DNA from: Streptomyces cellulosae
GTDB lineage: Bacteria > Actinomycetota > Actinomycetes > Streptomycetales > Streptomycetaceae
Length of the DNA: 64,000 bases
Assembly (NCBI GenBank): GCA_014655195.1
Contig: BNBH01000032.1
Coordinates: forward strand, 19,987-83,986
Direction of reading: 5' to 3'
In this document: positions 42,678 to 50,773 of the stretch, piece by piece
Numbering within the stretch: the first letter of the stretch is position 1
Layout of the letters: every line of letters begins with the position of its first letter
The notes under the pieces: model-generated
Told to the model about the DNA's origin: nothing
Database searches by the model: none
What the model saw: the letters and a program-made list of their open reading frames with translations, nothing else
Made by a program: the position numbers and the translations under genes

Positions 42678-43796
42678 ATGCCCAGCCGGTCCCGTCTGGC
42701 CCCCAGGCCGCGTGCGGTGATCATGCAGCCCACCACGCAGTGCCTGCCGATGGACTGCACGTACTGCTACCTGCCGTTTAGGAAGATGAAGCACCTGATG
42801 CCGGCTGCCGTCGCCGAGGCAGCGGCGCTGGCCGTCAACCGGTGGGCGGCCGACGACCCCGCGTTCGAGGTCGTCTGGCACGGCGGGGAGCCGCTTGCCA
42901 CCGGCCGTGAGCACCTCGCGGCCCTCATGGCCCCTTTCCGGGGTGTGAAGCACTCCGTGCAGACGAACGCTGCCCTGATCGACGACGCGTGGTGCGAGTT
43001 CCTGCTGAAGCATGAGGTGCACGTGGGCGTCAGCATCGACGGTCCCGAGGACATGAACACCCATCGGGTCACGCTCGTCGGCCGCCCCGGGTTCCGTGTC
43101 GCGATGCGCGGCATCGACCGGCTGCGCCGGCACGGCATCGCGTTCTCCGCCATCGCCGTTGTATCCGACCCCGGCCCCGCGGACGCGGCCCGCTTCTACG
43201 AGTTCTTCGCCGAGCTCGGCGTCACGACCCTGGGCGTCAACGTCGAAGAGACCGAGGGCATCAACCATCACGCGCCCCAGGCTGACCCCGCCCGGTCCGC
43301 CGAGTTCTGGGCCGCCCTCGCCGACGCCTGGCGGGGGAACCCCGTCATACAGCTGCGGGAGATGACGAGGGTGATGAACTTCGCCAGCGCCGTCCTCCAC
43401 GGCCGGGCACCGGGCCCGGCGCCTGTCGACACGCCGTGGGACCCGCTGCCCACCATCGCCTACGACGGCGGCGTGGTCATGCTCTCGCCCGAGCTGGCCG
43501 GCTTCACCGACGAGCGGTTCGGTGACTTCACCACCGGCAACGTGCTCCGCGACGGCCTCGACGTCCTCGTGGCGGAAGCCGAGCAGCGCACCCCCTGGAT
43601 CACCGAGTTCTGGAAGGGCGTGGACGCCTGCCGCGCCACCTGCCCTTTCTTCGCCTTCTGCGGAGGAGCCCACCCGGCCAACCGGTACTTCGAACATGAC
43701 GGCCGCTTCGACGGGACCCGGACCCGGTACTGCACCACCGCCAAGATCGCCCTACTCGAAGGAGTCGCGCGTCATGCTTCCGCCCACCGCCACTGA
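42678..43796 (+). CDS. amcB: Cyclophane-forming radical SAM/SPASM maturase (AmcB type)
   Basis: 372 aa, ATG 42678 after GAGAGGAGC. The radical SAM motif is QCLPMDCTYCYLP: CX4CX2C (residues 22-30), one residue longer than usual. EVVWHGGEPL (GGE) follows, then VGVSIDGP. The SPASM-like C-terminus has CRATCPFFAFCGG and YFEHDGRFDGTRTRYC. The neighbouring precursor with FDN and WDN motifs strongly suggests cyclophane cross-linking of aromatic rings to Asn/Asp beta-carbons. The start of amcA lies inside the last 23 nt of this gene, so expression is coupled. Confidence 0.85.
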   Translation: MPSRSRLAPRPRAVIMQPTTQCLPMDCTYCYLPFRKMKHLMPAAVAEAAALAVNRWAADDPAFEVVWHGGEPLATGREHLAALMAPFRGVKHSVQTNAALIDDAWCEFLLKHEVHVGVSIDGPEDMNTHRVTLVGRPGFRVAMRGIDRLRRHGIAFSAIAVVSDPGPADAARFYEFFAELGVTTLGVNVEETEGINHHAPQADPARSAEFWAALADAWRGNPVIQLREMTRVMNFASAVLHGRAPGPAPVDTPWDPLPTIAYDGGVVMLSPELAGFTDERFGDFTTGNVLRDGLDVLVAEAEQRTPWITEFWKGVDACRATCPFFAFCGGAHPANRYFEHDGRFDGTRTRYCTTAKIALLEGVARHASAHRH

Positions 43797-43950
43797 CCTC
43801 GTGATGAACTCGGCCCAGGGCTTCCAGGCGCTCCTGGAGGCAACCGGCACCCGCCCCCTCGCCACCTTCGACAACCGTCCCACCTGGGACAACCCCACGC
43901 CCGTGTTCGACAACCGTCCCACCTGGGACGACTGGAGCAAGAAGTCCTAG
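43774..43950 (+). CDS. amcA: Cyclophane RiPP precursor peptide (AmcA type)
   Basis: 58 aa, starting MLPPTATDLVMNSAQGFQAL. The leader spans about residues 1-30. The core has two copies of FDNRPTWD at residues 32-39 and 45-52, ending DDWSKKS. Three-residue cyclophane motifs visible are FDN, WDN, FDN and WDD, all of the aromatic-x-Asn/Asp form these maturases use. GGAG lies upstream at 43760-43763, and a second possible start is ATG 43804. The peptide has no cysteine or serine/threonine ring pattern of lanthipeptides. Confidence 0.88.
   Translation: MLPPTATDLVMNSAQGFQALLEATGTRPLATFDNRPTWDNPTPVFDNRPTWDDWSKKS
43867..43929 (+). repeat. Two 24-nt exact direct repeats within amcA core
   Basis: Identical 24-nt units at 43867-43890 and 43906-43929, each encoding FDNRPTWD, separated by 15 nt. 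Exact nucleotide identity implies a recent internal duplication of the modified motif. Confidence 0.95.
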
Positions 43951-44014
43951 CCCGCCCTGCCATCCAAGGCGGCCCGGCGAACCGGGCCGCCCTGGAGCAG
44001 AACCCAGGAGCACC

Positions 44015-44689
44015 ATGACCACCCGTACCTTCGGCACCGCCACGATCACCGTGCCCGACCTCGACGAGCCGGGCCTCTACCTCACCAACGTCAGCACCTT
44101 GGACAACCCGCGGGGCGCCGTACAGGACTTCACCTTCGGTGACGCGGACCTCCGCTCCCTCGAGCTCGCCGATACCCAGCTCATCACCGGCCGCATCCGC
44201 GGCGTCCGCGCGCAGCGCGTCGAGTTCGAGTCCCTGAACCTGCACGGCGTCGAGATCATCGGCAGCGATCTCGGCGCGGCCCGCTGGAGGGAGGGCAAGC
44301 TGACCCGCGTCGTCATCCGGGACACCAAGCTCCTCGGCGCCACACTCGACGGCCTGGTGCTGGACGATGTGCTGTTCGAGAACTGCAAGCTCGACTACGC
44401 GACCTTCACCAAGGTCCGCGCCGCCGGCCCCGTCGCCTTCGCCGGCTGCATCCTCACCGAAGCCACGTTCACCGACTGCGACCTGTCGAACGTCGTCTTC
44501 TCCGACTGCACACTGCGCCTCACCGAATTCGGCCCCGGCCGCTACCGCGGTGCCAACCTGCGCGGCAACGACCTTTCCACCCTCCGCGGCCTCGCCCACC
44601 TCGCCAAGGTCCGCATCGACCCGGGCCAACAGCACGACCTCGCCCAGGCCCTGGTGAGCGAACTCGAGATCGCCGTCGGAGACGACTGA
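44015..44689 (+). CDS. Pentapeptide-repeat protein
   Basis: 224 aa, ATG 44015. Loose pentapeptide repeats with a hydrophobic centre run through residues 40-190, for example GDADLRSLELADTQL, LYLTNVSTLDN, CKLDYATFTKV and CDLSNVVFSDCTL. The fold is a right-handed beta-helix. Some such proteins mimic DNA to protect gyrase, others scaffold. Here it lies directly after a RiPP precursor; self-protection or a maturation scaffold is possible but inferred. Confidence 0.75.
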   Translation: MTTRTFGTATITVPDLDEPGLYLTNVSTLDNPRGAVQDFTFGDADLRSLELADTQLITGRIRGVRAQRVEFESLNLHGVEIIGSDLGAARWREGKLTRVVIRDTKLLGATLDGLVLDDVLFENCKLDYATFTKVRAAGPVAFAGCILTEATFTDCDLSNVVFSDCTLRLTEFGPGRYRGANLRGNDLSTLRGLAHLAKVRIDPGQQHDLAQALVSELEIAVGDD

Positions 44690-44702
44690 CCCGGAGCGCC
44701 GA

Positions 44703-45416
44703 ATGCCGCTGCACATAGCCCTCACCAACCCCGAGGCACTCCGCGAACGCTGCGACGTCTCCGCCGTGCGGACCGCCGACGCGGAGCCCGCCTACGAACC
44801 CGGCGCCGTGATTCCCGCTGGACCGTGGCGCCCCATCACCGATGCCGCGGCCCGAGCGCTCAGCGCGCCCACCGCCACGCCGGCGAGCACGCTCGTGGAG
44901 ATCGTCCGGCCGCCCCTGCCGACACAGGACCGTCTCGACGACCTCGCCCTGCCGCTGGGCGACCCACAGGCCCAGTACCTCGGGCAAGCCCTCGCCAAGC
45001 CCGACATGCCCACCACGACCGACAACTACCGAGACGGCCGCCTCATCGGCCTCCACCTCGACAACTGGGACAAACTCCCCTACGAGCACAAGCCCTCTGG
45101 TCGGCGCCGCCTTGCCCTCAACCTCGGCCCCGGCACCCGCTACATCATCCTCGGCGTCCTCGATGCTCAAGCCGTCTGCCGCGCCGTCCACCCCAACGAC
45201 TACGCCCAGCGCTACCCCCACACCGACGACTACCGCACCTACGCCGCCGGCGGGCACGCCCTCCACGTCATACGCATTCGCCTCGCCCCCGGCGAGGGAT
45301 ACATCGCCCCCACCGAGTACCTCCTGCACGACGGCTCCACCGAAGGCCAGGAGGCATCCGCCGTCGCCTTCTGGCTCGGCCACTGGCAGAGCGGAAACCT
45401 GCCCTCGCTCATCTGA
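44703..45416 (+). CDS. Possible 2-oxoglutarate/Fe(II) oxygenase-like protein
   Basis: 237 aa, ATG 44703. An HxD motif, GLHLDNWDKLPY (His118, Asp120), precedes a beta-rich stretch with RRRLALNLGPGTRYIILG; a later His and the block VIRIRLAPGEGYIAPTEYLL could supply the distal His and the arginine binding 2-oxoglutarate. This would allow hydroxylation of the cyclophane peptide. The family is not securely recognised and a plain cupin is an alternative. It lies 13 bp after the pentapeptide gene, in the same operon. Confidence 0.45.
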   Translation: MPLHIALTNPEALRERCDVSAVRTADAEPAYEPGAVIPAGPWRPITDAAARALSAPTATPASTLVEIVRPPLPTQDRLDDLALPLGDPQAQYLGQALAKPDMPTTTDNYRDGRLIGLHLDNWDKLPYEHKPSGRRRLALNLGPGTRYIILGVLDAQAVCRAVHPNDYAQRYPHTDDYRTYAAGGHALHVIRIRLAPGEGYIAPTEYLLHDGSTEGQEASAVAFWLGHWQSGNLPSLI

Positions 45417-45789
45417 CCCTCCCCGCTGCCGGCGCCAGTCACCTGCACCAGGCCAGATCACCACCTCTTGGTGCCGACCGGCCGGCGGCAGCTTCCGCTC
45501 CGACCAGGCTGCGGGAAGACGCGTGACTCGCCTGTCCGCGGCGTCGGGAAGCCAAGAGGCGTGCGGGCCTCCTGCTGACCGCGTACGGCCGCAGCGAACG
45601 AACATCGGCGTTTCGGCCAATCCGCCCTCGCTCGCGGGCTCTTACGCGGCAAGGGTCGGTGCACTGCGCACCTTCGAACAGCCGCAGAATTCCGGTGTTC
45701 GGAAGCCGTCCGAAAGAACACGTGCTCGAAATCGGTGCCGCGTCGTTGAGCACGCTGACGCCCCCGCCACACCTCCGGGAGGGAACACA
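45417..45789. promoter_or_regulatory. Upstream region of the ABC exporter with TTCGGA-N5-TCCGAA inverted repeat
   Basis: About 370 bp with no supported gene. An inverted repeat TTCGGAAGCCGTCCGAA at 45698-45714 could be an operator for the exporter. GGGAGG just before TTG 45790 serves as ribosome site. The rest appears non-coding. Confidence 0.45.
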
Positions 45790-47829
45790 TTGACGCCAGT
45801 CGAACCAGACAGCGACGAGACCGCGAACCCGCCGAAGGACGCCGCGGCGGCCACGACCGGCATCTCGGACGCCGAGCGTGAGCTGTACGGCGGCCGGCTG
45901 CGCTACGACCAGTCCTACGTCCGCCACGAAGGGCCGCTGACCCGGTTGGGGTTCGGGCACATGGCGGCGGCGCTGCCCCGCATGGTGGGCATGGTGCTGC
46001 GCACCGGCTGGGAGACGGACCCGCGGGCGCTCGCTGGGGTCGTGGCGGCGCAGCTCGGGCAGGGCGTGACGGCGGGCTGGGGGCTGGTGGCGGTCAACAG
46101 CGTCCTCACGCAGCTGTTCGCCGACGGTCCGACCGCGGACAAGCTCCGCGAGGCGCTGCCGTCGCTGGCGGTGCTCGCGGTCGCGGCGGTGGCGACCGCG
46201 CTGTTGTCGGCGTGGTCGACGGCCATGTCGGGCCGGCTGGAGCCGCAGGTGGAGCGGGTGGTCTCCGCCCGGTACTACACGGCCGTCACCGGTGTGGAGG
46301 TGGAGGCGACCGAACGGCCGGAGGTCCAGCGGGTCCTGGAGGCGGGCAAGTTCGGCACGGACTCGGCCCGCAGCATGCTCCGGCTGTCGGTCGGCGTGGG
46401 GAACGTGGTGATCGGCATGGCGGCGGCCGCGGTCGTACTGGCATCGCTGCACTGGGCGCTGCTGCCGATGCTGCTGGCCATCGCCCTGCCCAAGGGGTGG
46501 GGAGCGGTCCGCTCCGCGCGCCGCGACTACCTCTCGCGCCTGAACTGGGTCGACCACCGCCGGGCGATCGCCTCCCTGCTGGCCTACCTGACCCGCCCGC
46601 ACGCCGCAGGAGAGATCCGTGTACACGCCGCCGGCACCAAGCTGCTGTCCAGCTACGAGGAGATGTCGAGGCAGACGGAGGCCGAGCAGCGGCGCCTGGC
46701 CCGGGCACAGGCTTCCACGGACCTGGTCGCCGGAGGCTTCGCCGGGCTCGCGTCGCTGGCCTGCTACGGGGTGCTGTGGTGGCTTCTGTCGACCGGTGGT
46801 CTGCCGCTCGCCGTCGGCGGCACGGCGGTGATCGCCATCCGCACCTCGACGGCGCGGCTCACGTCGCTGGTGCAGCAGGTCAACCGCCTGTACGAGGAGT
46901 TGCTGTTCCTCACCGACACCGAGGACGCCATCAAGGTGGCGGGCGAGAACGCCATCCCGGCCTCCGGCCGGCCGCTGCCCTCGCCGGTGCTGGAGGTGCG
47001 GACGGAAGGGGTGTCGTTCACCTACCCGGGCGCCGACGGTCCTTCCCTGAAGGGCGTGAGCGTGCGGGTGCCCCGGGGGAAGGTGACGGCCCTGGTGGGC
47101 GCGAACGGCTCGGGGAAGACCACCCTCACGAAGGTCCTGGCCGGGCTGCTGCTGCCGTCCGAGGGGGACGTGTGGTGGGTGGGCGAGGCGGGCGACCGGG
47201 TCGAGCTCCGCGAGGCCGACCGCGCCCAGGTCTTCCGTACCGTCGGGCTGTTGGCGCAGGACTTCCCGCGCTGGGAGATGACGGCCGCGGCGAACGTGGC
47301 CATCGGAGCCGGCGACCGTCCCCGCGACATGGACCGCGTCCGCAAGGCCGCCGAGGAAGCCGGCGTGCTCGACCTGATCGAGGGCCTGCCGCACGGCTGG
47401 GACTCGATCGTGTTCAAGGGCTACGAGCGCGGTGTCCAGCTCTCGGGCGGGCAGTGGCAGAGGCTGGGGTCCGCCCGGACGCGGTACCGGCAGGCACCGT
47501 TCCTGCTGGTCGACGAGCCCACCAGCGCCCTCGACCCCCATGCGGAGATCGACTCGTTCCGGGGGCTGTGGTCCCTGGCCGAGGAAGGGCACGCGGTCGT
47601 CCTCGTCACCCACCGGCTCGCCGCGACCATGCGCGCCGACCACATCTACGTCCTCGACCAGGGACGCGTCGTCGAGGACGGCACCCACGACGAGCTCATG
47701 ACCCACACGGGCGGCCTGTACCAGGGCATGTTCACCGCCCAGGCCGCCCAGTACGGGCTCGCGCCCACGACCGACACGCTTCCCGGCCCCCGCAGCATGC
47801 AGCCCTCCGACCACAAGACGGCGAGCTGA
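45790..47829 (+). CDS. ABC exporter (fused membrane and ATPase domains)
   Basis: 679 aa from TTG 45790 (GGGAGG upstream; a start in the upstream non-coding DNA is unlikely). The N-terminal half has five to six membrane helices, including LAVLAVAAVATALLSAW and VVIGMAAAAVVLASLHWALL. The ATPase domain has Walker A GANGSGKTT, Q-loop LAQDF, signature LSGGQWQR and Walker B FLLVDEPTSALDP, then the H-loop THRL. It is a type IV-like exporter half-transporter and would export the RiPP or act in immunity. No C39 peptidase domain is fused, so leader removal needs another enzyme. Confidence 0.9.
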   Translation: MTPVEPDSDETANPPKDAAAATTGISDAERELYGGRLRYDQSYVRHEGPLTRLGFGHMAAALPRMVGMVLRTGWETDPRALAGVVAAQLGQGVTAGWGLVAVNSVLTQLFADGPTADKLREALPSLAVLAVAAVATALLSAWSTAMSGRLEPQVERVVSARYYTAVTGVEVEATERPEVQRVLEAGKFGTDSARSMLRLSVGVGNVVIGMAAAAVVLASLHWALLPMLLAIALPKGWGAVRSARRDYLSRLNWVDHRRAIASLLAYLTRPHAAGEIRVHAAGTKLLSSYEEMSRQTEAEQRRLARAQASTDLVAGGFAGLASLACYGVLWWLLSTGGLPLAVGGTAVIAIRTSTARLTSLVQQVNRLYEELLFLTDTEDAIKVAGENAIPASGRPLPSPVLEVRTEGVSFTYPGADGPSLKGVSVRVPRGKVTALVGANGSGKTTLTKVLAGLLLPSEGDVWWVGEAGDRVELREADRAQVFRTVGLLAQDFPRWEMTAAANVAIGAGDRPRDMDRVRKAAEEAGVLDLIEGLPHGWDSIVFKGYERGVQLSGGQWQRLGSARTRYRQAPFLLVDEPTSALDPHAEIDSFRGLWSLAEEGHAVVLVTHRLAATMRADHIYVLDQGRVVEDGTHDELMTHTGGLYQGMFTAQAAQYGLAPTTDTLPGPRSMQPSDHKTAS

Positions 47830-47886
47830 CCCACCCGGCGCGACTTCCACAGTCCGGCCCCCGACGTCGAAGGTGAGACGACACCC

Positions 47887-49356
47887 GTGCCCCCCAGCTC
47901 CTCCTCGATCCGTAAGACCGTCCAGGCGTACCTCGGCCGCCACCCAGGCGAACGTGACGCCCTGGCTGAGCTGCTCGCCGCCTTGGACCGGCCCGTCGAC
48001 GTGACCGCCCGCACGACGCTGCCCGGCCACATCACGTGCAGCGCCGTCATCGTCGACCGCCAGTGCCGGGTCCTGCACATCCGGCACCGGGCCACCGGCC
48101 TCCTGCTCACCCCCGGCGGCCACGTCGAGCCCGAGGACCGCACGCTGCTCGCCGCGGCGCTGCGCGAGGTCGCGGAGGAGGCCGGCATCGCGCCGGGCAA
48201 CCTGTGCCTGACCCGGCAGATGCTCGGCTCCCCGGTCGACATCGACGTCCACGACATCGACGCCAACCCCGCGAAGGGTGAACCCGCCCACCGCCACTAC
48301 GACGTCCGCTACGTCTTCTACATCGCCGGCGACGAGCCGCCGGCGATCACCCTGCAGAACGAGGAGGTGTCCGGCGCTCGGTGGCTGCCCCTGTCGGAGG
48401 TCACCTCGCCGACGCTGCGCGAGAAGCTCCTCCAGGCCCGGCTGGACGGGCAGCCGGAGCCGGTGAACGCGTCCGCGCTCATCCACGACGGGCGGGGCCG
48501 GTACCTGCTCCATCTGCGCGACCACAAGCCCGGCGTCATCTGGCAGCCGGGGGCGTTCTCCCTGCTCGGCGGGGGCCGCACGCACGTCGACCAGGACCTT
48601 GAGGGCACGTTGCTGCGGGAGCTGTCCGAGGAGGTCCCCGACCTCCTCCCGGAGGGCCTGGAGCCGTATGCCGTGGAGACGGCCACCAGCGTCGACGGCC
48701 TCAGCGTCCCGATTCAGGTGTTCACCGGCATCTGGCGCGGCGACCCCGACCGGCACCGGCTTCACGAGGGCGTGCTGTTGCGCTGGTTCGCCCCCGACGT
48801 ACTGGACCGGCTCCGCCTGAGCCCCGCGACGCGAGACCTCATCCGCCGGCACGCGGCCGAGAACCCTGCGGGCGGCGCACCGCGCGCCGCCGCCCCTCCG
48901 TTGCACGAGGGGGGCAGGCGGCCCGTGCTCACCGGCATCGGCGTCCACCTCCACCTGGAGGACGACGAAGGGCGGGTGCTCCTGGGCCTGCGCCACCCCG
49001 ACGCGGAGTTCGCGGGGAACACGTGGCACTACCTGGCCGGCAAGTGCGAACAGGAGTCCGCGGTCGCGTGCCTGGTGCGGGAGGCGTGGGAAGAGGCCGG
49101 GCTGGTCATCAACCCCGCGGACGTGGATCTCGCGCACGTCGTGCACGTCGTCGACGCCCCGGGCGGACCGCCGTTGATGCAGCTCGTGTTCCGCGCCCGC
49201 CGCTGGAAGGGAGAGCCGAAGGTCCGGGAGACCGACAAGTGCCTGGGCTGGAAGTGGTGGCCGCGCCACGAGCTCCCGGACCGGCTCGTCTCCTACACCC
49301 GGACGGCCCTGGCCGGCATCGCCGAAGGCCGCGCCTACTCCGAGTTGGGATGGTGA
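47887..49356 (+). CDS. Protein with three NUDIX-like domains
   Basis: 489 aa from GTG 47887. Domain 1 (about 50-170) has a near-canonical NUDIX box GGHVEPEDRTLLAAALREVA ending EEAG. Domain 2 (about 195-300) has degenerate GGGRTHVDQDLEGTLLRELS with SEEVPDL. Domain 3 (about 345-480) has GKCEQESAVACLVREAWEEA, then GLVI. NUDIX enzymes hydrolyse nucleoside diphosphates linked to X. A three-domain chain is uncommon and suggests one structural and two active sites, or several substrates. It lies between the exporter and the kinase on the same strand. Confidence 0.85.
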   Translation: MPPSSSSIRKTVQAYLGRHPGERDALAELLAALDRPVDVTARTTLPGHITCSAVIVDRQCRVLHIRHRATGLLLTPGGHVEPEDRTLLAAALREVAEEAGIAPGNLCLTRQMLGSPVDIDVHDIDANPAKGEPAHRHYDVRYVFYIAGDEPPAITLQNEEVSGARWLPLSEVTSPTLREKLLQARLDGQPEPVNASALIHDGRGRYLLHLRDHKPGVIWQPGAFSLLGGGRTHVDQDLEGTLLRELSEEVPDLLPEGLEPYAVETATSVDGLSVPIQVFTGIWRGDPDRHRLHEGVLLRWFAPDVLDRLRLSPATRDLIRRHAAENPAGGAPRAAAPPLHEGGRRPVLTGIGVHLHLEDDEGRVLLGLRHPDAEFAGNTWHYLAGKCEQESAVACLVREAWEEAGLVINPADVDLAHVVHVVDAPGGPPLMQLVFRARRWKGEPKVRETDKCLGWKWWPRHELPDRLVSYTRTALAGIAEGRAYSELGW

Positions 49357-49407
49357 CCGGCGTGCGCACCTCTATCGGGAGCGGGCGGCGGGCCCGGTCC
49401 GTCCACA

Positions 49408-49433
49408 CCCCGGCACCGCTGGGGGTGCCGGGG
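49408..49433 (+). promoter_or_regulatory. Stable hairpin ending at the kinase start codon
   Basis: Stem CCCCGGCACC / GGTGCCGGGG (10 bp, 6-nt loop); its 3' arm ends on the first G of GTG 49433. It may terminate the NUDIX transcript or mask the kinase ribosome site. Confidence 0.55.
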
Positions 49434-50473
49434 TGAGCGCCGAGTCCGACGTCATGGTCGTGGCCGGGATCCTGGCGCTGCTGTACCGGATCACGCCGGC
49501 CGCGGTCAGTGAGGGCCCGGCGGGAACGGCGACCCGCAACTACGTCGCCGAGGACCGCGAAGGCGGGCGGTGGTTCGTCAAGGCGTACCCCCGTGGGACC
49601 GACGTGGAGCAGGAGCGGCAGGCCCTGGCCCTGGGCGAGGCGGCCCGGGCGGCCGGGGTCCCGGTGCCGGCCGTGCGGCGGACGGTGTCCGGCGAGTTGA
49701 TCGCGTCGGCCGGTGGATTGTCGGTGTCCGTGACGGAGTACGTCGCGGATGCGGAGATGGCTGAGGGCGGGCTGTCCGGCGGCCGGTGGGCGGCGGTGGG
49801 CGAGGCCGTGGGCCGACTGCACCGGGCGCTGGCTCGCCACCCCGCCGGACCGCCGCGCCCCGTGGCGGCCCGCGAAGTGTGTGACGTCGCGCGGGCCGGG
49901 CGGCGGCTGGAGGAACTCCTCGCACGCTGGGCCGCCGTGCCGCCTGCCCCGGGAGGGTTCGCCGCCTGGTGTGCCCGGACGGCGAAACAGCGGCTTGCCG
50001 ACCTTCCCGAGGTGGCGGCCCGCCTGGAGAAGCTGCCCGGCTCGCTGACGGCGCAGGTCGTGCACGGTGACCTCGCCTCCCCCAACCTGCTGCTGCGCGG
50101 CGAGACGGTCGCTGCGGTGATCGACTTCCGGCCCCCGGGGCATCGCAGTGCCGCCTGGGAGCTCGGTCGGATCGTGCTGGACCCGCGCACCGTGCTGGCC
50201 CGCCCGGACGACTGGGTCCCGGGCTTGGCCCGCGCCGTTGACGCCTACCGGACCGCGAACCCGCAGCTTCCGGCCGCAGACCTCCTCGCCGTGCCGCGCG
50301 TCGCCGCCGGGTACCTGGCCTGCTCGGTCTATCCCCTGTCCGAGCCGCTGAACGACCCGGCCGCGGTTACCCCGGCCCTGGAGGCGTACGGGCGCGCCCG
50401 GCACGAGGCCGCGGACGTGCTGTGGGAGCGCCTGGACGAGGCCGAGGAGGTGCTCCGTGACGTCCTGCGCTGA
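49433..50473 (+). CDS. Aminoglycoside phosphotransferase-family (APH) kinase
   Basis: 346 aa from GTG 49433. The APH catalytic loop is VVHGDLASPNLLL, with the metal-binding Asp in VIDFRPPG (in place of the usual DWE/DFE). The N-terminal part has RNYVAEDREGGRWFVKAYPR with the ATP-binding lysine. Many such Streptomyces proteins phosphorylate sugars, homoserine or small metabolites rather than aminoglycosides. Its end overlaps the start of the interrupted MFS gene by 17 nt, so kinase and exporter formed one operon before insertion. Confidence 0.78.
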   Translation: MSAESDVMVVAGILALLYRITPAAVSEGPAGTATRNYVAEDREGGRWFVKAYPRGTDVEQERQALALGEAARAAGVPVPAVRRTVSGELIASAGGLSVSVTEYVADAEMAEGGLSGGRWAAVGEAVGRLHRALARHPAGPPRPVAAREVCDVARAGRRLEELLARWAAVPPAPGGFAAWCARTAKQRLADLPEVAARLEKLPGSLTAQVVHGDLASPNLLLRGETVAAVIDFRPPGHRSAAWELGRIVLDPRTVLARPDDWVPGLARAVDAYRTANPQLPAADLLAVPRVAAGYLACSVYPLSEPLNDPAAVTPALEAYGRARHEAADVLWERLDEAEEVLRDVLR

Positions 50474-50708
50474 GACCCCCGCCCCACCTGCTCCCTCCGG
50501 AGCTTCGCTGTGGCGGCACCGGGACTTCCGCCGGTACCTGACCGGCCAGGCCGCGAGCGTGGCCGGCAGCTCGATCACCCAGATGGCGCTGCCGGTGCTG
50601 GCGGTGCTCCACCTGGACGCCACGACCGCCCAGGTCGCGTGGCTGGCATTCCTCGGGCAGCTCCCGCCCGCGCTGCTCGCCCTGCACGCCGGCGCGCTCG
50701 CCGACCGG
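50457..50708 (+). pseudogene. MFS transporter, 5' fragment (interrupted by element 1)
   Basis: GTG 50457 begins MTSCAETPAPPAPSG and continues through the first two membrane helices to HAGALADR (codon CGG at 50706-50708), where foreign sequence starts. The downstream part resumes at TAC 61603 as YSKRRQMITGDLV in the same frame, giving a continuous MFS exporter (ADRYSKRRQ loop between helices 2 and 3). The reading frame runs on into element 1 to a stop at 50798, which is an artefact. Confidence 0.9.
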
Positions 50709-50731
50709 TGTGTTAACTGCACCAAGTCTCT

Positions 50732-50751
50732 GATCATGAAGCGAGATGATC
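50732..50751. promoter_or_regulatory. GATCAT-N8-ATGATC inverted repeat upstream of recombinase A
   Basis: Six-base arms at 50732-50737 and 50746-50751, between the element end and the recombinase start. It could be an operator or a recombinase arm site. Confidence 0.35.
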
Positions 50752-50773
50752 TACGTCTTCGAGGAAGTGTGTC

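Noticed and set aside
43867..43929. Repeats in amcA as a CRISPR or tandem satellite
   Set aside because: Only two copies, in frame, encoding the cyclophane core; no spacers or cas genes.
45439..49269. Minus-strand open frame of 1276 codons
   Set aside because: A GC-driven antisense frame opposite the ABC exporter and the NUDIX gene. Both plus-strand genes have complete motifs; the minus frame has none.
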